64,000 nt of DNA, from assembly GCA_024734555.1 (NCBI GenBank), contig JANPWX010000173.1, positions 310,001 to 374,000 of the forward strand, written 5' to 3'. The stretch comes from Trochalopteron elliotii. Its lineage: Eukaryota; Chordata; Aves; Passeriformes; Leiothrichidae. Under the pieces are notes generated by a model. It did no database searches, was not told where the DNA came from, and saw only the letters and a program-made list of their open reading frames with translations. This document shows positions 49,459 through 62,846 of this stretch, one piece after another (positions within the stretch are counted from its first letter, which is position 1; the number at the start of each line of letters is the position of its first letter). The translations under genes were made by a program, and so were the position numbers.

Positions 49459-51404
49459 TGCAATTTGTTTGTTTTGTTTCCTCTGTGATCTATTTTGCAT
49501 GAATTGCCTGGCATTTGAGAAAGACTATCATGGTGGCAACAGCAGGGATACATTTTGTTTTGTTCTTTTCCTGAAAGCTATTCATTCCTCAGCCACAGAT
49601 TCACTGCTAAATTTCTCTCTTTTACTCATAACACCATCAAATAGCAAAAAAAACCCCATTGTTCCATGAAATTTGAGAAAATGGGGATCATCCTTTTCAC
49701 CATGTTCCCAATACAAAATTTGCCAAGATACAAGAAAGTTGTAGACAGTCCTGTATTTCAGGTCGAACATATGTGTTTGTGTATGTTCTGGAGCAGTTTG
49801 TATATGCTGCATTGATACACCAACAGTTTAACATATTAAACATGAATAGGCCAGTTTGTATATTGCATGTTAATAACAGGAAAAATCAAGGGAGACCTTT
49901 GTACACTAAGCAAATCTAGTAAATAGTAGTAAAATAGCTAGCTCCTTGGAACATATTTGGCAAAAAATATGTAATATTACTTGCTATTTCTACATTGTAA
50001 TTTGTCAGCCACACCAATAACTGTGTACCATATTGCCTTAGGGCCATGTTTTAGACAAAAATTTTTAGATACCCAAAGTGTATATGCTTACCTTTTGTGA
50101 CTCTACTTTCTTCACATGTCATTCTGTGTTCAATATCCAGCTCTAACTCCATTAATCTAAATTATCTCAGAACTATTATTTAGTGACAGAAAGACTGGAG
50201 ATTTTTGTTGAATCCACCTTCCTTTCCTAAAGTGATAATGAAGATAGTTGAAAGATTAACTATGGCTCAGTTAAACCATCTCTAATGGATATAAATATGT
50301 TTAACTTTTTGTATTTCCTGCTGAAGAATATTAATTTAAATGAACCAAGGAATATTAATGTAAATATACTGAATATTCATTGAAATATGAAATATTAAAA
50401 TGACATTCTGACTTCATTTTTTAAAGTGGTAGTATAAAAGACATTTCTAAAAAAAATGATGGTAGTGTTCAAATCAGTTCCAAAATTTTACTAAGTGTTT
50501 AATAGCGAAACCGTTTATCAGCATCTGTGTTCCTAAACAGTTCCTTCCCACCCTTGCTCAATAAACAGTAGAATCGAATGGCAAATTTTTCCTCTGCAAT
50601 GCTTACACTTACTAGGAGTTAAAAATGGTATCTGAGAGTGATAAACCTCTCTATTAAAATATTAATTAGATAAAAATGTCAAAGGAACATTTTGCTCTCT
50701 TTAGAAAAGATGAATCTCTTAGCTCAATGTGCATCTTTTGGCACCCTTTAAAAACTTCCCTATTTTCCAATATTTCTTTTTATTAACTTTTGAATCTTGT
50801 CAGTCAAATCTGGCTTCATGGTCCCCACAACATTCATGGACTATAGGAATGGTTCTGGGTTTGATTCAAAAAGGCATTGAAAATGTGTGCACCTCGGATT
50901 GTTTCTGCGTTGTTAATATTGTAATGACATAATTACTTTTTTGAGAAGTCATTGATGTTTAGGCTGCAATTGACCAATTTTATTTTTAGGTCATATTGAG
51001 CTGCAAAGAAAAAGAATAGGAAAAAAACTTCAAAGAGACATTTGAGTGTCATTTCTACTAATAACAAGGTGAAGCAGACACAGTCTATCATGCAAAAACC
51101 ATATCTTATACTCCAAAAAATTCATTGGAAAGGAAACTATAAACCCTGGTTTAAAATTAGGCTGAAATCTTCAAGATCACTGCAGCATATTAAATATGGT
51201 TTCTGAGATATCAGAAAATAGCATAAAGAATGATGAGTCTGGCAAAAACACCCCTAACATATAACTCAATTTAATTCCTTCTCTGAACATCCTTAAATAG
51301 GCAGAGGATATCTTAATCTATTGTTTCTGTAAATCACTATGATCAGTGAGTATGCAGTGAAATACACAGCTATACAGCCAAGTTTTTTTCTTCTTTTCCC
51401 TCTG
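49459..51404. other. AT-rich non-coding stretch
   Basis: No gene or repeat family was recognised. Imperfect GAATATTAAT motifs recur at about 50327-50390. Confidence 0.5.
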
Positions 51405-51549
51405 CAAAACAACCAAACCAAATCCAAAACCAACAACTAAAAGACCAACCAACCAAACAACAACAAACAAACAAGCAAAAAAAAACCCCACCACCACCCA
51501 CACCAAAAAGAAAAAAAAAAAAAACACCAAAAAACCCCTCAACCCAAAT
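51405..51549. repeat. A/C-rich low-complexity tract
   Basis: About 145 bp of CAAAC, CCAACC, CCACCA and A-run words with almost no G or T. The minus strand is therefore G/T-rich and its 74-codon open frame (Phe/Val/Leu/Gly repeats) is a compositional artefact. Similar to the tract at 43952-44042. Confidence 0.9.
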
Positions 51550-54373
51550 GAGAAAAGAATCTTAGACTACACCAAAGAGAGAAGAAGATCAAACATATGT
51601 TTATTTTGTAACATACAAGTAAGCTGAGAGAGCAGCCCAGGTAAAGCCTGTGAAAGAGTTAATTCCACACTGTTAGCAAGCAGTCTCAGCCTTACAGAAA
51701 AATACTTCAAATATTGGAAAAGTTTAACAAGAAGACAGGATTCAATAGGTTTACTCAGAGGCTATGAAAAACACATACATGGATGAGCTGCTAAGATTTC
51801 CTCCATGGATTTCAACTGTTATTTTGTCCATATTCCCATTTTCTTTCATCTTCTCTTTCTCCCTAGAGGATTTTCTGTATCATTCTCATTCCTCCAGGGG
51901 CCTTGTACCTCCATGTGAAACAGAAAAACATTGTTCTTACTGCTGCACCAAGCAATACTTCAATGCAAGCTTCATTACCAGCTCAAATCTTAACCTAGAT
52001 TTATCAGCACGTTAGCCAAAGTTAATGATCCTACATTTTAACATCTCCAGACCCAGTCAGGGTTTGAGTGCCAATGCAAAAGGCATGCAAGGACCAAGAA
52101 GGAAGCTTGGATGTAAATGAGACTTGAGTAGTTTCTGAATGGTACTTCCCTCATCTTTCTAGACAGGATCTGTTTCTCACTCAAAAATTTATTTATTTTA
52201 AAAATAAAAATATTCTTTTTTTAAAAAGTAGCAGTAGTGCCACTTATTTATGAGGCATCATAAATCATTCAGCTGTCAGCACATCTCGTAGTAAGAAGAA
52301 AGCACTGAACTCGTCAATCTGTATCAAAATCCTTCTTTTTCTAGTGCTCAATTTTGACTACAATTGCAACATCAGGATGAGTCCCAAAACAGTCCTTTTA
52401 ACAGAAAATGCTTTATTTTTCCACCAGCTGCCACAAAGAATTATATTATTGTTCTGAATGCTCAAAAGATGACTGTACCATGGCTGTTTTAAAAGGGCAT
52501 TTTTAATCATGGAACAATAAAAAAAAGTTTATAATTTTTAGGGTAAAGTCTACCTGAGCAAGCTTTTCTGAGTTTATCTGAGTTGCATTAATGTTGACTC
52601 TTTCAAAGTATCAAAATCCAAGATAAGTATTTACTTTGACATTATATAACTTCACTGTGTACTTCGGGTATATATTTAAAGTAAATAATAGTTATAGTCC
52701 TCCCTCTAAAAAAGTAAACTTCTACAAATATAGACTTCCAAAATTTAAACATAATAAGCTATACTAAATATTGCCAACAATTAAAAAAAGCTGCAGGAAG
52801 GAATGAAACCACACACACTCACAAACACACACACGCAGCCTGAGGGGGAACTACATTCCAGTATACACTCTTAAACAACATAACATTTCCTTACAAGAAA
52901 TAGATGGCTTCTTGCAAGTCTTCCCAAAAATACGAGTATTATACCACTTTGTCTCATTTCAGAATTGTTAGATAGGTATGCTTAAAGTATTTGCCTTGAC
53001 ATTGGAGTTTGTTGAATATACCTTTTATGGGACAGTTGTCAGAAAAAAAGTTTTCATTTTAAAAATTGAATCTTCAGAAAAATATTTCACCCCTAATATT
53101 GGAAATTATAAGCTAGGAATGCCTGGGGTTTAGTTCTCAGTATGTGAAGGAGTTCATCCTACTTATTTAGTCTGACCATGAAGACTGTGATCTGGCTGCT
53201 AAGCAGCACCAAATGCAGTCTTTTGTTCCTGGAGGATATCCTTTCCTGTAATTTCCTTAAAAATATTTATTAACCTTGTGCCAAGAGGTGCCAGCATCAA
53301 AGAGGTAAGTGGCAACATGCACCAATATCAAGCTGTATAAATTCAACCCCCAGTGTTGAGTTATAAACCTTTCTAATACACAGGATGAACAGACTATTCT
53401 TTGAGATTACTATTGACACAGTATTTAAAAAAAAAAAAGGATGATAGATCACTTCCATAATTATAGAGCCACCTGACTTTAATCAATAGCCGGCAAATTT
53501 CATCCAGACTAATGCTGAAGTTCCCATTCAATCATAAGAGCTGTCATTTCACTTGAAAATTACTATGGATTCCATGATAAATAAAGCATCATGGGGAAGA
53601 TCCATTAAACTTGACAAATTCAAGAGGAGTGCCAAGAAAACAACACAAATCAATATTTGATATTTATCAGTTTGACAAAAAGCATTTGATAGAAGGTACA
53701 GAACAGGGTCATGAACATTGCTTGACCCATTTGTTTTAAAAAAAAACATAGTCATATAATAGCTCCCCCTCAAATGTCATGTACAAAAAGATAATACTTG
53801 AGAAGAAAAGCTAAACGACATTGCCTACTCTCAGCAGTGTCAGGTATGTCTGCGTTTTTACCCTATGTTTAATATCTTTTCAGTTTTGGCAAATAGCAGC
53901 AAGATCAGACCTCGGTGCATCTGCTGTCTATGATTCAGATGGCAGACTGTGTGAACTTTGCAAAGGGCAAGTCAAAGCCAAACACTACAGCATCTATTAA
54001 CAGTGTTTTGCTGATGACTGTGAAGTACAAATAGCCTATTCGTAGACAGAGTGCTCTTAATCATTCCTCTGAAAGTGCAAAGCACTGAGCAATTTATGGG
54101 CCAAATCGTGACTAGCTTGTAAGTAGTATGAGGGCACAAAGCCCCTAAGGTTAAATAAACCAGCTTTGCTTTCAGCTTTGTGATCTGAATATAGCCAGGA
54201 TCCATAAACAAAGTTCCAGGTATAAAAGTTAAAGTTGATTAGAAGCCAAAGATTTTATACAAATAACCTTCTCCTTCATCAATGTCCCCTTTCTTTTCTT
54301 ACCAGTGTCCCAAGCTACAGTTAAACCTCCTGTGGCTGCTTTAAAAAGAAAAAAGAACAAACAGAGATCCTCT
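51550..54373. other. AT-rich non-coding stretch with a short CA repeat
   Basis: No gene was recognised. A short (CA)n-like run with interruptions lies at 52809-52836. The rest has only short open frames. Confidence 0.5.
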
Positions 54374-54790
54374 TAGAATCATAGTATTGTTTAGGTTGGA
54401 AAAGGCCTCTGGTCATTCAATATAGGCCATCTGATCATTCAATATACCCATTAATCCAACACTGCTGTATTCACCACTAAACCATGTCTCTAAGCGCTAT
54501 ATCCACATGTTCTTTAAACACTTCCAGGAAGGACGATACTACCACTTCCCTGAGCAGCTTGTTCCAATGCCTTGCCAACCTTTTAGTTCAGGAGTTTTTC
54601 CTAGTATCCAAGTTATCTCCTCCTGGCCTGTCACTTGTTACCTGGGAGAAGGGACCAGGCCCCACCTAGCTATGTCCTCCTTTTATGTGGTTGTAGAGGA
54701 TGATAATGTCTTTCCTGAGACTCCTTTTCTCCAGGCAAAAAAAAACCCAGGTCTTTTAGCCACTCCTCATGAGACCTCTTCCAAGGGAAC
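54374..54790 (-). mobile_element. CR1 LINE, 5'-truncated, reverse
   Basis: The minus strand is the CR1 3' region. The 3' end lies at 54374 (plus-strand TTAGAATCATAGTATTG). Other plus-strand landmarks are TTTAGGTTGGAAAAGGCCTC (54390-54409), ATGTTCTTTAAACACTTCCA (about 54508-54527), CTTGTTCCAATGCC (about 54559), the TCACTTGTTACCTGGGAGAA block (about 54631-54650) and TCCTTTTCTCCAGGCAAAAA (about 54722). A 22-bp tandem duplication lies inside it at 54409-54451. Frames are broken. Confidence 0.92.
54409..54451. repeat. 22-bp tandem duplication inside a CR1
   Basis: CTGGTCATTCAATATAGGCC (starting 54409) is followed at 54431 by CTGATCATTCAATATACCCA. It is absent from the usual CR1 sequence as I know it, so it probably arose after insertion. 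Confidence 0.8.
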
Positions 54791-56650
54791 AATGGAGGAA
54801 AGAACTTTGATGTAATGGACTTCACCATTGGCCCTGATAACCACTTAGACATCTCACACACCGGGACTCTCTAAGATCCAAAAAATGCAATGCTCTGCAG
54901 ACAGCAGGTCCTCATGACTCAGCTGCTGTGGTCAGCAGTCCACTTCTGAAGAATGACAGAAATGTGAAGGACAATCACCGCTGTTGCTATCATCAGTCTT
55001 TCTCCTTCCTCTTCAGGGTGTGGAATGACTTACACCACTTCATACTTTATAGGACAATATGATGCAGTTGAATTAAAAGTATCTAATAAAGGCTGGGTGC
55101 ACGTGTAATATATGCACATAGTAGTTTGATATAAATAGACTGATGGACTGATGAAGTTTCATTGCTCAGGAGGTACACTTAAGCACTTAAGTTTAGTAGC
55201 TCCACAGCCCTACTCACCCCAGTGCAACTCCTCAGTACCACAGCTTTGGTGCAGAGAAAGGACTGCAACATTGCAGCGTTGAGAGGAAAAAAAAGCCCTG
55301 TTTGCCATATGGACTTCCTGGAGTTCTAAGAGTCAGACATGGGTGAAGATATTAACAGTAAAATTTCAGAATAATGTTAAAGAAATACTCACATAGGTTT
55401 GATTTTTAATAAAGTTATGGACAGTATTTCAGTGGCTGAAAAATAAAAATGTGCAGAGTTTTGAAATACTCTTAAGAAAGATGGAATGCTTTCCATTACA
55501 TAGTAAATGAGCTCAAGACTGGAATCCGAACCCAAACATGAAATGATCATTCTGAAATAGACAGCATGAGAAACAGATCATTCTGACAGACAAATAGGCT
55601 GAACCTAAAAAGTGCTAGGAAATTTCAAGAAATCCTGGACAAGTTCAGGTGTGAAAGTTGTGCCATTGATTTCTTTTTATTCAGGATTTTTTCCCTGGGA
55701 ATTTGTGGAGGAAGAACATTTTCTTAGAAGAAATGAGAATGCAAACAGCTAATGTAAACAAAACAATTAAAAAAGCCAGGGGAAAAATCAGAAAAACAGA
55801 TGGTTCATTAACAATGTGGACATCGTTAGGGCATTGTCTATAGCAGTTGCAGGTAGTGTCATTGATAGTTTTCTCTGACTTCCACTGATTTCTGATTTTC
55901 AAGTCTTTAGCAGGGTCAACATCTCAGTAAAAGTTCACCATTTACCTAAGTTTCCTACTTTTTCTGGTCTAGTTAACAAAAAGGCAAAAGACTGGGAAAA
56001 TTGAATGCAATTTAACAAAGTGTGAACTTGGAGACTCAGAAGTGGGACTATCCTGATAGGGGTGGGTTTCTCCCTCATGAGTTCCTCTAAGGCCTTTGTC
56101 AGTACTTAGGTGTCAGATCAGTGAGACACTCACAAATCAAACTTGGAAACCAGAATACTTTGAAATTTAAAAACAATAAAAATAGCAAAAAATTAGAGGT
56201 ATAAAGGATGGCACAGAGGGGTTAGAGAAGGAAACTCTTCTTCAGAAAACTGAAAAAGCCTGGAGCTTAAAAACCCTCATTTTGCGATAAGCCAAACTTA
56301 TTTTTAAACCTAAATTTCAATTTTAATTAAATTAAATAATTCTTATTTCACTATTTTCATGTTTAATTTCAAATTTATAAATTTTTATTATAAAGGAGTT
56401 ACTAGTACTATTTTATACTTTCAAAGCAAAAAAACGAAACCTTTAAATTTTTTCCAAAACAAGTATTTGTTCTAAATCAAGGATTTCTCAAAGGAGCTTT
56501 GTAATAAGTTTTAGTCTCTATGAGTTAGTGTTGCCTAGAAGAGGTGCATAGCAAAATAACTTGCCAGCTCCACTAGGTCATGAAGTTTGCTTTCTAAGAA
56601 ACCAGTAGATTTACTGACTAAACTAGATGAATTCTGCTCTTCCTATGTTG
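54791..56650. other. AT-rich non-coding stretch
   Basis: No gene or repeat family was recognised. Confidence 0.5.
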
Positions 56651-56666
56651 AAAAAAAAAAAAAAAA
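56651..56666 (+). repeat. Poly-A tract (16 A)
   Basis: Uninterrupted A-run followed by GACTTC. No retroposed body was recognised. Confidence 0.95.
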
Positions 56667-57198
56667 GACTTCTTAGTGTAAACTGTATGTGGCAAGAGTG
56701 GTAAAAATTCCATTTTCATCTCACACCCCGCCCCAGTTACACAAGATCTCTGAAGCACAGCAGAACTTCTCAAAACTGAGCCTGAGCACATGATTCTTTG
56801 CTGAGCTTAAAACCCACAAATGGATCCAAAGGTCAGGAAGTTGTAAATACAGATGTTGGAGCTGTCAATCAGCCCAAAGCTTCACAATTTCACTGAGACA
56901 CAGCACATATCCTGTTTCAAAATGCTACATATCTCTGAAATAAACACTGACAGTATTAATTTTTGCATATTGTTGATTAGCAAACAGTTAAGTGAATATC
57001 TTAGGGATGAAATTTTTCCTTTCTCCCGTCTGACTTCTTTTAGCTTTTCCACTATTCTTCACTTTTTTCCTTTATCCTTTGTGAATGGGAGAAAGGAATG
57101 AAAAAAAAGAAAAAAAAGCACTTTTCATCTACCAGTGAGTCTTCAAAAATATAAACAAGCCTTTTGCAAAAGTTAAAGATATCCAACTGATTTTTAAT

Positions 57199-57240
57199 AA
57201 TATATGTCTATTTATATATATATATAGTACATATATATTC
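57199..57240. repeat. AT-rich (TA)n tract
   Basis: Interrupted TA dinucleotides; the purest part is at 57212-57226. Confidence 0.85.
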
Positions 57241-57512
57241 ATGTCACTTGAAAATAACCTTATTTTAATATGTTGCAAGATTATGCACTGTGTATAGTTG
57301 CTAGAAGATATCCTGTCCTTGATTATGACAAACATTTTGCTGAGTGAGCAGCCAAAAGAAATCATAGAGTTCAAGCAAACATAGTGACAATACCACGCTG
57401 ACTAACCCTGCCTTCTTCTCCAAAACCATGTCACAGGAAGATCAATGCCGAAATGTTACTTTTTATGAATAGAACAAGTTTCATACAGAGCAAGCTGCTT
57501 TATCTGTCACTC

Positions 57513-57562
57513 TTGTAATTTAGCACAGAATATTTGCTAAATTTGTAATTTAGCACAGAATA
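57513..57562. repeat. 30-bp period tandem duplication
   Basis: TTGTAATTTAGCACAGAATA is present exactly at 57513-57532 and 57543-57562, separated by TTTGCTAAAT. Confidence 0.9.
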
Positions 57563-58148
57563 GCAGTACTCACCTTCTGCAGAACAGTGAATATTTGGTC
57601 AAAATTTTACTTTGAAATTTTCCTCTGAAGAAACCATAACAAACTTTGTGTAACCATAGGAACACTGGAAACAAATTTAGGGATAGGTTTGTTATTTGAC
57701 ACTCCAATGTTTTGGGGTTGAAAATGAAGCAGATCTGCCCAATATAGATTTGAGGTTGACTTCTGTCTCATCAGCATGTTTCTCTTCAGCATTTTCTCAT
57801 GGCTTTCCCAGGCAGCCAGGACGGAATGTTCTTTTACTAAAAGTGATATATTGCATGTCACTCTAAGTATCCTTGTAAGAGCTTCTGTTGGAAGAATTTC
57901 CAGCAATATCGGCAGTTCTTTCATCTTCTCAAAGTCATTAATTGCCCATGATTTTCCAGTCCTCCAAGTTCCCTAGAAAGTGTAATATCAGCATATCTTG
58001 ACCTTGAACTTTATAGCAAGACAAGAAGGTAAATGGTTGTTCATCATTATTTGAGTAATCTCCGAGTGTGAGTTAGGGAGTGAAACTCACATATTTGCTA
58101 CCTCTTCTGCTCTCCCGACTTAGAAAACCAAAATATTTATTGTGGCAT
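57563..58148. other. Non-coding stretch with an unrecognised minus-strand open frame
   Basis: A 105-codon minus-strand frame at 57607-57924 begins with an ATG and has a fairly protein-like composition, but no family is recognisable and no paired splice signals stand out. It is within what chance allows. Confidence 0.4.
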
Positions 58149-58166
58149 TAATATATATATATATAA
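58149..58166. repeat. (TA)n microsatellite
   Basis: About 8 copies of TA. Confidence 0.9.
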
Positions 58167-60295
58167 CTTAAACCAACTAAGTAAAACAGAAGAGCATTCC
58201 AGTGTGCATTGTGAGAGCATTCCAGACTTTGGTTGAACATTGGTTTACCACCAATATGAGGAGAATGCTTTAAATAGACTTGTCAATTAGCTTTTCTGCA
58301 CCTAGAATTGAAAAAATATTTGAGGAAAATAGGTCAAACAGGAACTCTAGCTTTCAGGCAGAAGAAACCTGCCATAAGAAACATTCTACCAGGCATAACA
58401 ACTCTTCAGTAAATTTCATGGCCTGCAATACAAGCTTTTATTGCTTCATTCTTTCATCCAAAAAGTGTATATCTATATCAGACAAAGGAATAATTGATAT
58501 CAAATCAACTTTCATATTACCTATCTTATACATGACAAACTCAAATCTAAGATGCTCTAATGCTCAGTGGGCCAACTTGAAAGCAGCAATTCCGCCTAGG
58601 GAAACCTGTCTGAAAATTCCCAAGACAGTGTAGAGAAGACTTTACTATCTTTCACTCCTTTTATCATCTCTCTATCCTGTGCCATTACCTCTTAAAAGAA
58701 ACGCTGAGGATTCTGTGCTGACTTAAAATGAAGTGTGAAGTTAAAAGAAAGTGTTGTTACAGCAAAACTCTATTATTTTTTTCCTGACAGGACCAGGGAC
58801 AGATTCAAATTTGATTTTGAATAAAGAAAAATCTTAATATGCCCTTTTTCCTTAACACAATACATTAATTTTAAAAAAATCCCTTTGATGGTTAATTTGC
58901 ACCTACCTCAAATTATCAGTTTTTCCTTTCTATCAAGTTTTTGGTGTTCTGAACCTTGTTTAACACTTTAAAAGCATTTAGAGAAAATGTCTGTTAAAGT
59001 TCATTAAACCTTGGTACTACATAATTGTGAATTTCTTCACATTAATTGTTCCTTTCAGATGGATAATGTTCTACCCATGAATACAAGCCTTTGAAGTAAT
59101 TTAACGCTCAAGATGCACGGTTTAAAAATTATTATGCTTTTCATAGCTATCGAATTCATATTTTAATGAGACAATTCTGCTTGTATGTCTCCCTCACAGT
59201 ATTTAGTTAAAATATGAAAAGAGTAAGACCTTACAGATAACTATGACCCATGTAATGACACATGTCGTTAAGTTAATCTTGAGGCTTTGGGTAGAAAAAT
59301 GCCTTTGTCTTCACTATAAACACCACTGAAGTTTTCACAGTGAAATTCTTGGTATATTTGGTATTAATCACTAAAAACAAACAAAGAAAACAGCACCTGA
59401 TGGCACTTTTCTAAACTTTATAGTGAAAAGACACACAAAGCATTCCATCTATGGAGCAACATTTTTTTGATAAATCTTATTTTCTAAATGCTCTTGAGTA
59501 CATGCAATGCATGCATCTCACTGTATTTTATGACATTAAACAAATTTCTAAACTAAGCACTTTTTTCCAGAGTTTCAAAAATCATCACTTCATATTAGTA
59601 CATTTTATAACAAAACTGAACAAAATTCAGGCTATGCAGTGCTAACAATAAAGAGAGGCTAAACATCTTACCACAAGGCTTTATTTAGAGAAGGATAACA
59701 GGCATGATTTAGAAAGCAAATTAGTGATTGTTCTGAAAGCTTTCACATTTAAGGGACTCTGAGGAGTAAGTGCTTATTAAAGGTCTGAAAACCTGTGTAG
59801 CAGGTCTGAAAACCTGGAAATCTGTGTAGTAGATTTCAAATAGACTTGACAGGAGGCAGACTTTCAGCTTTAACTTTTTTATTCTCATTTTAATATTTTT
59901 TATATAATTTAAATTACATTTATTTGAAATTTTACTCTCAAGAATTTTAGAAAAAATCCATTTAGATGCAAAAGAACATTCAGCCACAACAACTGCATGT
60001 AGCTAAAAATAAATTGGAATTGAGTTTTGAAAGAAACAAGTATATTAGTAGCCCAGTGATGTGCAGTATTATGTATTTAAAGTGTAAATTTTATAAAGAC
60101 ATCAAATTAATTCAGATAATATCTATATAAATCTTCCCTTCTGAAGTCTACTCAAAAATCCTAATATTTAACACTGAAATGTCTCAAAGTTCTTTTTTGA
60201 ACTCTGGAAATACTGAGTTAATACAAAACATCAGTGTCTTGGCACATTTACTACCGGATAGATAGATAAACATTTAAAAGTGATAACTGCAGATG
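58167..60295. other. AT-rich non-coding stretch
   Basis: No gene or repeat family was recognised. The 117-codon plus-strand frame at 58280-58633 (CTG or similar start) has no recognisable features. A 21-bp-period duplication of AGGTCTGAAAACCTG occurs at 59781-59816. Confidence 0.5.
59781..59816. repeat. 21-bp period tandem duplication
   Basis: AGGTCTGAAAACCTG at 59781-59795 and again at 59802-59816. TCTGTGTAGTAG downstream echoes the spacer TGTGTAGC. Confidence 0.85.
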
Positions 60296-60485
60296 TAAAT
60301 AAAGGTGGAAAGGATTGTTAAACTTTGGAATAACTGTCCAGGGAGGTGGTGGGGACACAATCTCTGAAGGTGTTCAAGAAACCACTGGATGTGGCACTCA
60401 GTGTTATACTTCAGTTGGTAAGGTGGTGATCAGTTAAAGATTGGACTTGATGGTCATTTCCCACCACAACGATTCTGTGATTCTA
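60296..60485 (+). mobile_element. CR1 LINE 3' fragment, forward
   Basis: Landmarks are TGTCCAGGGAGGTGGTGG (60336-60353), CTCTGAAGGTGTTCAAGAAA (about 60362-60381), CTGGATGTGGCACTCAGTG (about 60385), GATTGGACTTGATGGTCATT (60439-60458) and the tail ACGATTCTGTGATTCT. The GGCACTCAGTG form points to a different CR1 subfamily from the copies at 3605 and 47675. Only the last 190 bp are present. Confidence 0.9.
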
Positions 60486-62632
60486 ATCTCCTGTATTCAC
60501 AGGTTGGTTAATGGTAAAGCTGCATTATATTAAATTTCCAGAACTCTTTGTGTACTTTCTCTAACATGAAACTAGTCCAAATTCTTTCCTTCTAAAAATT
60601 TCAGAAGTCTGCTCTATGCCTTTGGTCTTCTCTACCTTTACAAATATTGACAGGTACTTTTTATTGTCTGTCCAACCAAAGCAGAACTTAAATTAACCTC
60701 TTCCATAACATTTCTTCACAGATGGTGCTACAGTGTCTTCTGGGGACCAGCAGCACATTCATTCTCACTGGCATACCCTACTCTGGCATACCCTGTGGCT
60801 GACCAAGAAAACTGGGAACTTTCCAGGTAGCATCCCACAGTGTAAAGCTGATACAGAGAGGGCAAGTCAGCAATGCCTAAGATTGCAAAAGAAAGTTAAA
60901 ATCCTCACCTTTTAAAGGGAGAAAGAGGTCAGGGAATGGTGCATTTTATGGGACTCACACTCAGAAATCTTCAGAGCAATTGCTTTAAAATGATTAGGAA
61001 AGCTGATTGAGTAAAATATGTATGGGGATTTCATCCTGCTTATCAGCAGAGACAGTATTGTCACTTTGGGATTAAACCCTAATAACGAGTAAATACACAG
61101 AGCACATTAACCTGGTATATAATTTTCGCTAGCTAGAGAAAAATGCCTTTTGCAAAGTGACAAATATTAGAAAGCTGAATAGAAGAGATATTACTTTAGT
61201 GATCTGAAAGACAGTGAGCAAGTTTGAAAGCTGCACATGCTGTAACCATGTAGACACAGCATCTGCTTAACCTAAATAACACAACAATAAAAGCATGTGT
61301 GACAAGGTGAGAAAAATCCATTTAGCAAGGGCTAGACCTATTTTGAGGAAGTTATTGGATGACATCCAAGGATAGCAAGTTAACAGCTTCACACTTATTT
61401 TCCTCACGGTACAAAAGCACTACAATAATTCATTAGACAGACAGTTTCAAAGCAGAACAATTAGAGGGGAGAGAGAGCAGCCCCTGTCTGAGCTCACAGG
61501 TTTGACTACATGAGCCAGAAAAAGGGCTGGCAAGAAGAGCCAGAGAGGATGGAAGCTATTTGCCAAAATGCAGGTAACAAACTGCTAAGAAAGCATGAAA
61601 AATACACAAGAGGCTTTATCACTAGTTCGCAGCCAAAGCCAGTAACATATCTTCCCCATCATTAGCACTTGCATATTTTTGTGTAAGCCAAATTTCGTAA
61701 GAGAATTTATCAGGCAAGTAGATTCACCTAATCAGCTCCAAACCACCCACTGATCCCAGGTTTTCAAGGGAAGCACTTTAAGTTCTCTCTGGCAGATGAC
61801 TGAAGATAGGTAAGGAAATCCTGGCACAAAATTGCAGAGGCTGTTAACATATCAGAAACTATCTGTGAAGAAAGTCAGAATTAACAGAGATGATTTTTTA
61901 AAATAAATATAAGAATTGATTTGACTTAATGGAAAAAAATCTCAGTACCAAGACCCCTAAAAAACTATTTTCAAAGACACAGAAAAGGATTTTTCAACAT
62001 TTTTCCTCCCTTCCTTCTAATTAGCAGAGAAATCCCTAATAAAAACAAGTCAGAAATTGATGCTGGCTAACACTGGCCACTGGCTTTAACTAGGCGAGTT
62101 GGTTGTCTCTTCCTTCTTACAAAGGCAGCACAGCATATTGTTCATGTTATTAATTAGATTATCATCTCTCCTAGAGGTAAAGTCTACATCATTATAAAAA
62201 AAAAATTAAAATATGGAGATGAATGTAAGAATATGGACAGAATAGAAGAGACAATTCTCAAAAAAACTTAATGACTTCTTCGTAAAGCTTTCTTACTAAA
62301 AGATTATTCGGAGTAATATCCCGTGGGGATATCATTTAAACTTTTTTTTTTTTCCCTAACTTTATGGCCATGCAAAAGAGGTAGCTAATTTATGTACTGA
62401 CTCAGGAAAGAGAACATAAAGTTAGAAGCTTCTTGAAGAGGTGAAGAAACTTCTGAGATTTTTCTACAGAGTTTACTTTGTAGATAAAGTTGAACTAAAG
62501 ATTCAAAATCTTCCTTTTCTTTAGCTCTTTTCTTAATAGGCTTCTTTGTGTTTGAAACTAGGGCCATTCAGGATATAACCAGTTTTTCTGTTGACAGGCT
62601 TTTTATATCACTTGGGACCATCTCTCTAAATT
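60486..62632. other. AT-rich non-coding stretch
   Basis: No gene was recognised. A 15-bp-period duplication of CTGGCATACCCT lies at 60768-60794. Confidence 0.5.
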
Positions 62633-62687
62633 AACCCACAAAAAAAAAAAAAAACACAAAACCAAAAACAAACCAGAAAAAAAAAAT
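62633..62687. repeat. A/C-rich low-complexity tract
   Basis: Poly-A (about 15) then ACACAAAACC-type words and another A-run. Third tract of this kind in the window. Confidence 0.85.
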
Positions 62688-62810
62688 TCTCCGTAAATAC
62701 CAAGCAGACATGATTTAACTCATAATTAGTTAGTTATAAACTCATTTAACTCATAAAGGAAAAGATATCAAAAACACGCAGCAGCACATCTAGTGGAGTT
62801 TAGTACTATT

Positions 62811-62846
62811 TCATAGAGTCATAGAATCTTTTATGTTGGAAACCCT
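62811..62846 (-). mobile_element. CR1 3'-tail stub, reverse
   Basis: TCATAGAGTCATAGAATC followed by TGTTGGAAA is the reverse complement of the extreme CR1 3' end with two tail repeats. Only about 36 bp is present, which is at the limit of recognition. Confidence 0.6.

Noticed and set aside
51318..51542. 74-codon minus-strand frame resembling a hydrophobic membrane protein
   Set aside because: It is the translation of an A/C-rich low-complexity tract.
57607..57924. 105-codon minus-strand frame with protein-like composition
   Set aside because: No known domain, no flanking splice or transcript signals, and its length is within chance expectation.
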